Source: CAVWSM01 sp963799425
GTDB taxonomy: Bacteria; Actinomycetota; Actinomycetes; Jiangellales; Jiangellaceae
Direction of reading: 5' to 3'
Length of the DNA stretch: 64,000 nt
NCBI GenBank assembly: GCA_963799425.1
Contig: CAWCXA010000009.1
Location: 130,223-194,222, forward strand
Made by a program: the position numbers and the translations under genes. The notes under the pieces were generated by a model. That model was not told where the DNA came from. It saw only the letters and a program-made list of their open reading frames with translations, and ran no database searches. Positions 16,071 through 24,166 of this stretch are shown here, in pieces (positions within the stretch are counted from its first letter, which is position 1; the number at the start of each line of letters is the position of its first letter).

Positions 16071-17389
16071 GCCCCCGCCACCGTCTCGCGGAGGGCCGAT
16101 GCGGCTTCGGCCGCGGCGGCGACGTCCTCATCCCCGGCAGCCGCCTCCAGGGCCGCCAGGCCCTGACTCACCTCATTGCTGAACGCTTGCGAGACGCTCG
16201 GCGCTACGCGGTCCCAGACCCAGCCCAAGGTCGTCGAATCGCCCATCACCGCCGACGTGTCCTCGGCGTCGGTATCGACGAGCACCTGCATGACCCAGAG
16301 CTCGAACCGGTCGAGGTCGATATCGCTCACCGGCCGGTAGGGCAGTTGGAGGTCGAGTCCGAGCCGCGCCACATCGAGGGCCGCCTGGCTGGATTCGGCC
16401 ACCTGCCGCGAGTCGACCGCCGAGACAAATCTGACTAGCGCACCGCTCAGCGGGTCCTCGATGCGTAACGGAACACCGCGAGCCCGGGTGGCTTCCCACG
16501 CGGCAGTGACCCGATTAGCGGCCGCGGCTGCCGTGCTCCAGTCCTCCGACTGGGCCGCGCCATAGACGACCAAGGCAGCGTCAACGAGCGTGCCGAGGTC
16601 GGCCGGCATAGGCCCCGGGTGCGCATCGGCGGGCACGGCGAGGGCCAGTGCCTCAAGGTCGTCCCCGGCACCGGTGAGGAACTCGCCGTAGCCAGGAGCG
16701 AAAATCTTGCCTTCGATGTTGCCCTCGAGCAGGTGTAGCTCCGAGACGGTCATCGCCCCGGGGACGGGGCCGCGAGGGCCGTATACCGTGCGACCTGTCT
16801 CCTCGACGGTGACCTCTTCGAAGACGAGGTCAGGGATGTTCTCCGGCCGGTAGACGTCACCCACCTGTGGCGAGGCGGGCATGATCATCGCAACCGGCCC
16901 GTCCTTGCCCGCGAGCCACGTGCCATCCCTGTCGGCGAGCTCGCCGTCCTCGTAGTTGAAGACGTCCTCGCCGAAATACCAGACCGACCCGTCGTCCGCT
17001 TGGGCGTACCAGTCCAGAGCCACTTCCTTGAGGCGGCCGTCGAGGAACGCGATGTATTGCGATTCCAAGGTCTGGATCTGCTGGCCGTTGACCTCGATCG
17101 TCTTGGGTTCGGCGAGCAGAGTTGTTTCGACGCGGAGGTCCCCGCCGTCCTCGGTGCCAAGCAACAACGCGGAATGCAGGTTGCTGATAGGGAACAGCGG
17201 ATTGGTCACCTGCGTCGGGTTGGAGAAGGCGGGTTCGGCGAGATCGACCCGTGCACTTTCGGGTGCGGTCTGTAGTGGGCTCAGCGTGGCCGTGGCCGTG
17301 GCCTGAGGCGAGCCGTTGGACTCGTCGCCCGTGCACCCCGTGGTGATCAACACGGCTAGGGCGCCGATCGTGCACAGCGGACCCCGCAT
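16055..17389 (-). CDS. Large secreted lipoprotein of unknown function
   Basis: 444 residues with a lipoprotein signal peptide and lipobox (GALAVLITTGC), followed by a Ser/Thr/Ala-rich linker. A beta-rich domain follows (NPLFPISNLHSAL, QYIAFLDGRLKEVALDWYAQ, SVWYFGEDVFNYEDGELAD, MTVSELHLLEGNIEGK). A helical C-terminal about 180 residues probably forms a separate domain. This type of protein is often encoded beside PepSY/two-component genes in actinobacteria, as here. The start is ATG 17389, 15 codons inside a longer open frame, because it places the signal peptide first. A 12-bp inverted repeat lies between it and the PepSY gene. Confidence 0.72.
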   Translation of the reverse strand: MRGPLCTIGALAVLITTGCTGDESNGSPQATATATLSPLQTAPESARVDLAEPAFSNPTQVTNPLFPISNLHSALLLGTEDGGDLRVETTLLAEPKTIEVNGQQIQTLESQYIAFLDGRLKEVALDWYAQADDGSVWYFGEDVFNYEDGELADRDGTWLAGKDGPVAMIMPASPQVGDVYRPENIPDLVFEEVTVEETGRTVYGPRGPVPGAMTVSELHLLEGNIEGKIFAPGYGEFLTGAGDDLEALALAVPADAHPGPMPADLGTLVDAALVVYGAAQSEDWSTAAAAANRVTAAWEATRARGVPLRIEDPLSGALVRFVSAVDSRQVAESSQAALDVARLGLDLQLPYRPVSDIDLDRFELWVMQVLVDTDAEDTSAVMGDSTTLGWVWDRVAPSVSQAFSNEVSQGLAALEAAAGDEDVAAAAEAASALRETVAGAQVAR

Positions 17390-17409
17390 CTTCGCCCCCA
17401 GAGCTGCAA

Positions 17410-17444
17410 GATCCTCTGTGCAGGCAACGTACACAGAGGATCTC
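17410..17444. repeat. Perfect 12-bp inverted repeat between pepSY-like and lipoprotein genes
   Basis: AGATCCTCTGTG and its exact complement CACAGAGGATCT are separated by 11 bases. The structure lies 20 bp after the PepSY-protein stop and about 20 bp before the lipoprotein start, both on the minus strand. It may be a terminator or attenuator between the two, or an operator for the lipoprotein gene. Confidence 0.6.
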
Positions 17445-17463
17445 TTTACCGATTGACTAGCTG

Positions 17464-17787
17464 TCAGTCGTCGCCAGCGCCCTCGGACTCGTTGTCGGTC
17501 TCGCTGCCGACGACGGTGAAGTCCTTGTCGAGCTGTACGTCGACCTGACCGCCATCCGGCAGGGTCACCTCGACCTCGTAGTAGCTCTCCTCGTCGCCAA
17601 CCTCGGTCTCCGTGACAGTCCCGCCACCGGTCTCCGCCAGCGCGGCGTCGGACGCCTTCTTCAGTGCGTCGCCGGTGATCGGCGTGTCGGAGGCGTCATC
17701 GTCTGCGGATGCCAGAGCGGCCCCCGTTGCACCGACAAGCGCAGCTGCCACCACGCCGGCGATGATCAACTTGTTCTTGCGCTGCAT
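17464..17787 (-). CDS. PepSY-domain exported protein
   Basis: 107-residue small protein with an N-terminal signal anchor (NKLIIAGVVAAALVGATGAALA) followed by one PepSY domain: ITGDALKKASDAALAETGGGTVTETE, EESYYEVEVTLPDGGQVDVQLDKDF. The tail is acidic. PepSY proteins are thought to modulate extracytoplasmic proteases or sensor kinases. It is divergent from the response regulator/kinase pair, and three phased GCTGAAC repeats lie in its upstream region, so direct control by that regulator is likely. Confidence 0.85.
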   Translation of the reverse strand: MQRKNKLIIAGVVAAALVGATGAALASADDDASDTPITGDALKKASDAALAETGGGTVTETEVGDEESYYEVEVTLPDGGQVDVQLDKDFTVVGSETDNESEGAGDD

Positions 17788-17846
17788 TTCTACTCCTCAG
17801 GTGCGTTGCTGATGACCCCAGCATGCAACAGGCTCGCTGACGCTGT

Positions 17847-17874
17847 GCTGAACGCAGCTGAACGAAGGCTGAAC
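17847..17874. promoter_or_regulatory. Three phased GCTGAAC repeats (probable response-regulator box)
   Basis: GCTGAAC occurs at 17847, 17857 and 17868, i.e. at 10- and 11-base steps, in the 152-bp divergent region between the PepSY gene and the OmpR-type regulator. Read on the minus strand it is GTTCAGC repeated three times. OmpR/PhoB-family regulators bind tandem direct repeats of about 11 bp (actinobacterial PhoP boxes are GTTCACC-like), so this is a strong candidate site for the adjacent regulator. Confidence 0.7.
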
Positions 17875-17939
17875 CGCAGTCCCCAGTCTCCGCCTGGGCG
17901 GCCACACTTGTCTCCGGGAAGGGGCATGAGAAGGGCGAG

Positions 17940-18611
17940 ATGAAGCTGTTGCTCGTCGAGGACGACGTGAAGCTCGCGGCCGCCGTGCGCCGCGGGCTTC
18001 AGGCTGAGGGCTTTTCCGTGGAGACTGCCCCGGACGGTCGCGAAGGGCTGTGGCGGGCGCAGGAGGGGTCGTACGACCTGATCGTCCTCGACCTGATGCT
18101 CCCGGGTCGCAACGGCTTTCAGATCTGCGCCGATCTTCGCAAAGCCGGCATCTGGACTCCGATCCTGATGCTCACGGCCAAGGACGGTGAGCTCGACGAG
18201 GCAGAGGCGCTCGACACGGGCGCCGACGACTACCTGACCAAGCCGTTCTCGTTTGCCGTGCTCGTGGCTCGCATCCGGGCTTTGCTGCGTCGGGCAGATG
18301 TTCGTGCGCCCGTGCTGGCAGCCGTGGGCGACCTGGCGCTCGACCCAGCGGAGCGTCGCGTCCATCGCAACGGGGTGGAGCTCTCGCTGACTGCCCGCGA
18401 GTTCGACGTGCTCGAGTTTCTCGCGCGCCGGCCCGGTCAGGTGCTGAGCAAACGCGCGATCATCGCCGGAGTCTGGGACGACGACTTCGACGGTGATCCC
18501 AACATCGTGGAGGTGTACGTGCGGCGGCTGCGGGTCAAGCTGGCTGAGCCTCCGGACGGACCGCGCATCGAAACCGTACGAGGCGCGGGCTATCGCCTCG
18601 TCGCACCGTGA
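17940..18611 (+). CDS. Response regulator, OmpR/PhoB family
   Basis: 223 residues. The receiver domain (1-115) has the acidic pair LLVEDD, phospho-acceptor Asp51 in DLIVLDLMLPG, LTAKDGE, and Lys101 in DDYLTKPFSF. The C-terminal winged helix (about 130-223) has LSLTAREFDVLEFLARRPGQV, the recognition region NIVEVYVRRLRVKL and the closing wing RGAGYRLVAP. The stop overlaps the kinase start (GTGA). It faces the PepSY and lipoprotein genes and probably controls them through the GCTGAAC repeats. Confidence 0.95.
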   Translation: MKLLLVEDDVKLAAAVRRGLQAEGFSVETAPDGREGLWRAQEGSYDLIVLDLMLPGRNGFQICADLRKAGIWTPILMLTAKDGELDEAEALDTGADDYLTKPFSFAVLVARIRALLRRADVRAPVLAAVGDLALDPAERRVHRNGVELSLTAREFDVLEFLARRPGQVLSKRAIIAGVWDDDFDGDPNIVEVYVRRLRVKLAEPPDGPRIETVRGAGYRLVAP

Positions 18612-19564
18612 GACGCCTGCGGATCCGGCTCACTGCCCTAGCCGTGTTGGCCGTGCTCGTCGTGCTTGTCGCCGCCGGGGCGGGGCTCGTGATCGTGCAG
18701 CGTGCGCTGCTGCGCGAGAGCATCCTGGACCAGACGTTCGACAGCGACGCTGCCCGGGCCGACGCGCTGGAGGACATCGGCGAGAGCACCCGTGCCTTGG
18801 TGGTGTCGCTTGCCGTGGCGCTGCCGTTCGTCCTGCTCGCGGTTGGGGTTCTGGCGTGGTGGCTGGTGGGCCGGACGTTGCGGCCGGTGGAGGCGGCACA
18901 TCGTCGCCAGGAACAGTTCGTCGGCGACGCGTCGCACGAGCTGCGGGCACCTCTGGCGCGCATCCGTTCCGAGCTGGAGGTCGATGCCGCGCACCCTGAG
19001 ACTGCTGACCTGGTTCGGACACATGCGAGTGTGCTGCGAGAGACGATCGGCCTACAGCGGTTGGTGTCGGACCTGCTGGACCTTGCACGCGGCGACGCGG
19101 AAGCGGCGGATCGGGAGCATTCGGAACGTGTCGACTTGGATGACCTCGTCCTTCGTTCGGTACGACGGCTGCGTGCCGAGCGCGGCATCACCGTCGACAT
19201 GAGCCGAGTCTCGGCGGCCCAGGTGACGGGTGATCCCGAAGAGCTGGCCCGGGTCGTAGACAACCTGCTCGACAACGCGGAGCGCTACGCGACTCGCACA
19301 GTGACCATCGAGCTTGCCGAGCATGACGGGCATTGCGTTCTGGCCGTCGCAGACGATGGGCCGGGCATCCCCGCCGACCAGCGAGAAGCGGTTTTCGAGC
19401 GTTTCAGCCGCCTCGATGGGGCACGTACGACCGCCTCCGGAGGCTCCGGCCTCGGGTTGGCGCTCGTCCGGGACATCGTCCAACGGCACGGCGGGACGGT
19501 GTTCGTGGATCCGCAGGTTCAGCTCGGCACCCGATTCGTGGTGAGGCTGCCGCTTCGCCGGTGA
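18608..19564 (+). CDS. Sensor histidine kinase
   Basis: 318-residue membrane kinase. Two transmembrane helices (about 9-31 and 63-87) enclose a short extracytoplasmic loop of about 30 residues, too small for a ligand domain, which suggests sensing through the membrane or a partner such as the PepSY protein. The HisKA motif is DASHELRAPLARI with His near residue 110, only about 20 residues after the second helix, leaving little room for a HAMP domain. The HATPase region has NLLDNAERYA, DDGPGIP and GSGLGLALV. Translationally coupled to the regulator. Confidence 0.93.
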   Translation: MRRLRIRLTALAVLAVLVVLVAAGAGLVIVQRALLRESILDQTFDSDAARADALEDIGESTRALVVSLAVALPFVLLAVGVLAWWLVGRTLRPVEAAHRRQEQFVGDASHELRAPLARIRSELEVDAAHPETADLVRTHASVLRETIGLQRLVSDLLDLARGDAEAADREHSERVDLDDLVLRSVRRLRAERGITVDMSRVSAAQVTGDPEELARVVDNLLDNAERYATRTVTIELAEHDGHCVLAVADDGPGIPADQREAVFERFSRLDGARTTASGGSGLGLALVRDIVQRHGGTVFVDPQVQLGTRFVVRLPLRR

Positions 19565-19567
19565 CGG

Positions 19568-19867
19568 TCAGAGCGTCGGGTACTTGTCCACGATCTCGTC
19601 GATGCGCTGCGCGAGGTCAAGGTCGCGCTCGGTCACGCCCTTCGCGCTGTGCGTCGACAAAGTGAGGATGAGCTTGCGCCACCGGATGTCGATATCGGGG
19701 TGATGGTCGAGGGCGTCGGCGACTACGGCGATCTCGTCCACGATCCGGATGCCGGTCAGGAAGTCGGCCGCCTCGACTGTACGGGTGAGCGCTCGGGAGT
19801 CACCCGCCCACGAGGGAAGGGTGTGCAGTGACTGGGCAACTTGCTCGTCGTTCAGGACGGTGGACAT
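19568..19867 (-). CDS. Pterin-4a-carbinolamine dehydratase
   Basis: 99-residue PCD/DCoH-fold protein that dehydrates 4a-hydroxytetrahydropterins. The signature DALDHHPDIDIRWRKLILTL contains the HHPD active-site motif, followed by STHSAKGVTERDLDLA. In bacteria without aromatic amino-acid hydroxylases the fold may instead serve in molybdopterin or folate repair, so the substrate is open. ATG 19867 is taken; a GTG nine bases upstream is in frame. It is convergent with the kinase gene, leaving only 3 bp between stops. Confidence 0.88.
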   Translation of the reverse strand: MSTVLNDEQVAQSLHTLPSWAGDSRALTRTVEAADFLTGIRIVDEIAVVADALDHHPDIDIRWRKLILTLSTHSAKGVTERDLDLAQRIDEIVDKYPTL

Positions 19868-19907
19868 GGGCGACACGCTCGTACGTGCGACGCCGTCCCG
19901 TCAATCC

Positions 19908-20672
19908 CTACGGCTCGCTGCGCGCGTCCCGGCGACGAATCTTGGAGCCGAGCCACACGAGCGGGTCGTACTTGCGGTCGGCGACGCGTTCCTTCATGGG
20001 GATGATCGCGTTGTCGGTGATCTTGATGTGCTCGGGGCACACCTCGGTGCAGCACTTGGTGATGTTGCACATGCCGATGCCCGCCTGGTCCTGGGCCAGC
20101 TGGCGCCGGTCGTTGGTGTCGAGCGGGTGCATGTCCAGCTCGGCATAGCGCAGGAAGAACCGCGGCCCGGAGAAAGCGGGCTTGTTCTCCTCGTGGTCAC
20201 GTACGACGTGGCAGACCGTCTGGCAGAGCCAGCACTCAATGCACTTGCGGAACTCCTGGCCGCGCTCGACGTCCTGCTGCTGCATCCGGTAGTTGCCGTC
20301 CTTGTCCCGTGGGACGGGTGCGAACGCAGTGACGGTCTGAGCCTTCTCGTAGTTGAACGACACGTCGGTGACCAGGTCACGGATGACCGGAAAGGTGCGC
20401 AACGGGGTCACTGTGATTGCCTCGGCCGTGTCGAAGACCGAGAGCCTGGTCATGCACAGCAGCCGCGGCTGGCCGTTGATCTCGGCGCTGCACGACCCGC
20501 ACTTGCCTGCCTTGCAGTTCCACCGCACGGCGAGATCGCCAGCTTGGGTCGCCTGCACACGGTGAATAGCGTCGAGGACGACCTCGCCCTCCTCGACCGG
20601 GACGACGTAGTCGACCAAGCGCCCCCGCATGCGGTCGCCGCGCCAGATGCGCAGGGTCAGGTTGTAACCCAT
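19908..20672 (-). CDS. sdhB: Succinate dehydrogenase iron-sulfur subunit (Sdh1 type)
   Basis: 254-residue electron-transfer subunit. The N-terminal [2Fe-2S] domain shows WNCKAGKCGSCSAEI and a later Cys (RLLCMTRL). The C-terminal ferredoxin-like domain has CIECWLCQTVC and CNITKCCTEVCPEHIK for the other two clusters. It passes electrons from the flavoprotein to the menaquinone site in the membrane. ATG 20672 overlaps the stop of the flavoprotein gene (ATGA). The order anchor, flavoprotein, FeS matches the mycobacterial Rv0249c-Rv0248c-Rv0247c (Sdh1) operon as I remember it. Confidence 0.95.
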   Translation of the reverse strand: MGYNLTLRIWRGDRMRGRLVDYVVPVEEGEVVLDAIHRVQATQAGDLAVRWNCKAGKCGSCSAEINGQPRLLCMTRLSVFDTAEAITVTPLRTFPVIRDLVTDVSFNYEKAQTVTAFAPVPRDKDGNYRMQQQDVERGQEFRKCIECWLCQTVCHVVRDHEENKPAFSGPRFFLRYAELDMHPLDTNDRRQLAQDQAGIGMCNITKCCTEVCPEHIKITDNAIIPMKERVADRKYDPLVWLGSKIRRRDARSEP

Positions 20673-22498
20673 CAGCTCTCCTCGATGATGCCGGCGAGGT
20701 CGTCTGGCATGACCGGCAGGGCTTGTCTGCGCACCACCACGGAACCGTCGGTGCGGTCGGAGGTCAGGACGAGGTTGATCCGGCCCCACTCCGCGTCGGT
20801 TGCCGGGTAGTCGTCGCGGGTGTGCCCACCCCGACTCTCAGTGCGCTCCAGAGCGGCTCGCGCGATGCACTCGGAGACGAGCAGCATGTTGCGCAGGTCG
20901 AGCGCGAGGTGCCAGCCCGGGTTGTACTGCCGGTGGCCCTGCACGGCGAGGCGGGTCGCTTGTTCCTTGAGCTTTTCGATCTCGACGAGCGCCTGCTCCA
21001 TCTCGTCGCGGCGGCGAATGATGCCGACGAGGTCGTGCATGAGCTCTTGCAGCCGCTGCTGCAGCGTGTACGGGTTCTCGTCGCCCTCCTCCGCGAAGGG
21101 CGTGAGCGCATCATCGGACGCACGACGCACGGCGGCTTCGTCGAGCGTTGGCCGAGACCGCCCGAGACGGATCACCGAGTAGGCCGCGTTGAGCCCGGCG
21201 CGCCGACCGAAAACCAGCAGGTCGGACAACGAGTTGCCACCGAGCCTGTTGGACCCGTGCATCCCGCCGGCTACCTCGCCTGCGGCATAGAGCCCGGCCA
21301 CCTTGGACTCGCCGGTGTCGGCGTCGACCTCGACGCCACCCATGACGTAATGGGCGGTGGGGCCCACCTCCATCGACTCGGCCGTGATGTCGACGTCGGC
21401 CAGCTCCATGAACTGGTGGTACATCGACGGCAGCCGGCGCCTGATGAAATCCGCGGGACGGCGCGACGCGATGTCGAGGAACACACCGCCATGCGGCGAG
21501 CCGCGACCGGCCTTCACCTCGGAGTTGATGGCACGGGCGACCTCGTCGCGCGGTAGCAGCTCGGGTGGTCGTCGGTTGTTCTTCTTGTCGGTGTACCAGC
21601 GGTCAGCTTCTTCCTCGGTCTCCGCGGTCTCCTTGCGGAAGAAGTCGGGGATGTAGTCGAACATAAAGCGCTCACCGGCGCTGTTGCGCAGCACGCCACC
21701 ATCTCCGCGGACCGACTCGGTGACGAGGATGCCGCGGACACTCGGCGGCCACACCATGCCGGTCGGGTGGAACTGCACGAACTCCATGTTGAGCAGGCTG
21801 GCCCCGCTGCGGAGTGCCAAGGCGTGGCCGTCGCCGGTGTACTCCCAGGAGTTGCTCGTCACCTTGTAGGACTTGCCGATGCCGCCTGTGGCAAGGATCA
21901 CGGTGGGTGCGTCGAAGACGAGAAACCGTCCGCTCTCGCGCCAGTAGGCAAGCGCACCAGCGATGTGCCGGCCGCCGGGGAAGTCCTCGTCGACGAACAG
22001 TTGCGTGACAGTGCACTCCATGAACACGTCGATGCCTTGGGCCACGGCGTGCTGCTGCAGAGTGCGGATCATCTCCAGCCCCGTACGGTCGCCGACATGT
22101 GCCAGCCGGGCGTAGCGGTGGCCACCAAAGTCGCGCTGCGAGATCAGTCCGTCAGGCGTGCGGTCGAAAAGCGCCCCCCACTCCTCGAGCTCGTGCACGC
22201 GTTCAGGCGCCTCCTGTGCGTGCAGCTGGGCCATGCGCCAGTTGTTGAGCATCTTGCCGCCGCGCATGGTGTCGCGGAAGTGCACGCGCCAGTTGTCCTC
22301 GGCGTACACGTTGCCCATCGCAGCGGCGATGCCACCCTCGGCCATGACGGTATGAGCCTTGCCCAGCAAGGACTTGCAGACGATTGCGGTGTGTGCGCCG
22401 GCGTCATGCGCCGCGATCGCGGCACGCAGCCCTGCCCCGCCTGCTCCGACGACCAGGACGTCGTACGAATGCCGCGTCGCGCCCGGCAGATCGGTCAT
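20672..22498 (-). CDS. sdhA: Succinate dehydrogenase / fumarate reductase flavoprotein subunit
   Basis: 608-residue catalytic subunit with covalently bound FAD. The Rossmann start is DVLVVGAGGAGLRAAIAA. The FAD-attachment region reads SLLGKAHTVMAEGGIAAAMG. Substrate-binding and catalytic blocks are QFHPTGMVWP, THYVMGG-like AHYVMGGVEVD and GSNRLGGNSLSDLLVFGRRAG. The C-terminal helical and capping domains are complete. It oxidises succinate at the cytoplasmic face and feeds menaquinone. It is in an operon with the anchor upstream (21 bp gap) and the FeS subunit downstream (overlapping). Confidence 0.96.
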   Translation of the reverse strand: MTDLPGATRHSYDVLVVGAGGAGLRAAIAAHDAGAHTAIVCKSLLGKAHTVMAEGGIAAAMGNVYAEDNWRVHFRDTMRGGKMLNNWRMAQLHAQEAPERVHELEEWGALFDRTPDGLISQRDFGGHRYARLAHVGDRTGLEMIRTLQQHAVAQGIDVFMECTVTQLFVDEDFPGGRHIAGALAYWRESGRFLVFDAPTVILATGGIGKSYKVTSNSWEYTGDGHALALRSGASLLNMEFVQFHPTGMVWPPSVRGILVTESVRGDGGVLRNSAGERFMFDYIPDFFRKETAETEEEADRWYTDKKNNRRPPELLPRDEVARAINSEVKAGRGSPHGGVFLDIASRRPADFIRRRLPSMYHQFMELADVDITAESMEVGPTAHYVMGGVEVDADTGESKVAGLYAAGEVAGGMHGSNRLGGNSLSDLLVFGRRAGLNAAYSVIRLGRSRPTLDEAAVRRASDDALTPFAEEGDENPYTLQQRLQELMHDLVGIIRRRDEMEQALVEIEKLKEQATRLAVQGHRQYNPGWHLALDLRNMLLVSECIARAALERTESRGGHTRDDYPATDAEWGRINLVLTSDRTDGSVVVRRQALPVMPDDLAGIIEES

Positions 22499-22519
22499 GA
22501 GGATTGCCTCTCGTACTGA

Positions 22520-23317
22520 CTAGAAGAACTTCGGGTCGTCGATCGTGCCGTTGGCGACGAGCATCACGTACAGGTCAGCCAAGGCGACGGAGAATAGTGA
22601 CAACCACGCAAACAGTGGATGGAACCGGTTGATGCGTGAGATCAACGTCCACGCGCGATAGCGGATCGGATGCTTGGAGAAGTGGTTGATGCGGCCGCCG
22701 ACGGCGTGGCGGCATGAATGGCACGACAGGGTGTAGGCCCAGATCAGCACGACGTTGACGAACAGCACGACTGTGCCCAGGCCCATGTGACCCCACTGGC
22801 CGTCGGCGTTGCGGAAGGCGAGCACCACGTCAAAGCTCAGCACCAGAGCCACGGGGATGGCGAAGTACAGGAACCAGCGGTGCAGGTTCTGCAGGATGAG
22901 CGGGAACCGCGTCTCGCCACTGTAGCGACGGTGCGGCTCCGCGACCGCACAGGCCGGGGGTGAGAGCCAGAACGACCGGTAGTAGGCCTTGCGGTAGTAG
23001 TAGCAGGTCAGCCGGAAGCCCAGCGGGAAGATCAGGATGAGCAGCGCTGGCGACAAACCCGTCGGCCACCAGTCGCCGATGGGCGTCCCGAAGTCAGACG
23101 AACCCTCCTCGCACGTGGCGGCGAGGCACGGGGAGTAGAAGGGCGAGAGGTAGGGCGCTGCGAAGTAGTTTTGAGCATCGAAGGCCCGCCACGTCGAATA
23201 CACCACGAACCCGAGCAAGACGAACACGGTGACCGTGGGTTGCAGCCACCAGCGGTCACGGCGAAGGGTCGAATCGGTGATCTGTGCGCGGCTCGCGGAG
23301 AAGACTCCGGTGGCCAT
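22520..23317 (-). CDS. sdhC: Succinate dehydrogenase membrane anchor, cytochrome b type
   Basis: 265 residues with five hydrophobic helices: VTVFVLLGFVVYSTW, ALLILIFPLGFRLTCYYY, WFLYFAIPVALVLSFDVVLA, TVVLFVNVVLIWAYTL and PLFAWLSLFSVALADLYVML. A single long anchor with five helices and haem-ligand histidine candidates (RWFLYF preceded by NLHR, and CHSCRHAVGG) is typical of type B/Sdh1 complexes. ATG 23317 follows AAGGAGG at ideal spacing and is the first gene of the operon. An extracytoplasmic loop with a Cys pair (SPCLAATCEEG) lies after helix 1. Confidence 0.92.
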   Translation of the reverse strand: MATGVFSASRAQITDSTLRRDRWWLQPTVTVFVLLGFVVYSTWRAFDAQNYFAAPYLSPFYSPCLAATCEEGSSDFGTPIGDWWPTGLSPALLILIFPLGFRLTCYYYRKAYYRSFWLSPPACAVAEPHRRYSGETRFPLILQNLHRWFLYFAIPVALVLSFDVVLAFRNADGQWGHMGLGTVVLFVNVVLIWAYTLSCHSCRHAVGGRINHFSKHPIRYRAWTLISRINRFHPLFAWLSLFSVALADLYVMLVANGTIDDPKFF

Positions 23318-23353
23318 CAAGCCTCCTTGCCAGGCGATGTGGTGCCGATCGGA

Positions 23354-23647
23354 TCAGGGCGCGTGCCGGTCAGGGGCGCCGAATCCCTCGTCGTCGGCGT
23401 CGGTCCACATGCTCGGGTCGTACGGAGTGTCGGGGATCTCCTCGAGCTGGTGCGGCAACTGGGCGTGCTGGTCGGGCGATGGTGGGCCGAGCTCGTCGAG
23501 GTCCTCGGCCAGCCGGCGCACGTCGGCCGCGAGCCGGCGCGTGCCGAGCGTGTCGCCGTACTCCTCGCGCAACGCGTTGACGGCCGTCTCCAGCCGCGCC
23601 AGCGACAGCCGAGCGCCGGCGACACTCTCGCGTTGGTGCGTGCCCAT
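23354..23647 (-). CDS. Conserved hypothetical protein ahead of the sdh operon
   Basis: 97-residue cytoplasmic protein. The first half is helical (GARLSLARLETAVNALREEYGDTLGTRRLAADVRRLAEDL, given here only as a region), and the second half is Pro/Asp-rich and acidic (IPDTPYDPSMWTDADDEGFG). GGAGG lies five bases before ATG 23647. It ends 37 bp before the sdhC start and is probably co-transcribed with sdh. The family is not named; the function is unknown. A longer frame upstream is not credible because it runs antisense through the NUDIX gene. Confidence 0.65.
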   Translation of the reverse strand: MGTHQRESVAGARLSLARLETAVNALREEYGDTLGTRRLAADVRRLAEDLDELGPPSPDQHAQLPHQLEEIPDTPYDPSMWTDADDEGFGAPDRHAP

Positions 23648-23764
23648 CGTGCCTCCACAGGGGCCATTCCAGGTTGGCAGGCTGGCGGCAGCCTCGCATG
23701 CCTGCCGATCCCGCGCCAGGCTATTCGTCCGTTTTGCAGTGCCTCGCCGTGGCAGGGTATCGCC

Positions 23765-24166
23765 GTGGATCTCGTGGTGGTTGGAGCGGCACTGATCCAC
23801 GATGGACGCGTACTTGCCGCGCGTCGCAGTGCACCCTCCGACGTTGCCGGCGGTTGGGAGTTTCCGGGCGGCAAGGTGGAGCCGGGAGAGTCCGATTCCG
23901 AAGCGGTGGTCCGCGAGTGCCAGGAGGAGCTCGGGGTGACCGTGGTCGCAGGGCGCCGGATCGGGGAGGACGTGCCGCTCAAACCTGGGTACGTGCTGCG
24001 CGTGCTGGCCGCCGGGCTTGTCGACGGCGCGGGCGAGCCGCGGCCCTTGGAAGACCACGATGCGCTGAGGTGGCTTGGTCCCGACGAGCTCGACGATGTC
24101 GCGTGGCTCGATGCGGACAAGCCGTTCCTGCCGGCGGTGCGCGAGCTGCTGGCCGTGCCTACGTGA
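23765..24166 (+). CDS. NUDIX hydrolase (MutT-like)
   Basis: 133-residue NUDIX protein. The Nudix box is intact: GGKVEPGESDSEAVVRECQEELGV matches GX5EX7REUXEEXGU. The N-terminal VVGAALIHDGRVLAARRSAP and WEFPGGK are typical of MutT/NudG enzymes that sanitise oxidised nucleotides such as 8-oxo-dGTP or 5-methyl-dCTP. The C-terminus has LRWLGPDELDDVAWLDADKPFL. GTG 23765 is chosen to begin right at the first strand. The 3' end overlaps the convergent SRPBCC gene by 8 bp. Confidence 0.9.
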   Translation: MDLVVVGAALIHDGRVLAARRSAPSDVAGGWEFPGGKVEPGESDSEAVVRECQEELGVTVVAGRRIGEDVPLKPGYVLRVLAAGLVDGAGEPRPLEDHDALRWLGPDELDDVAWLDADKPFLPAVRELLAVPT

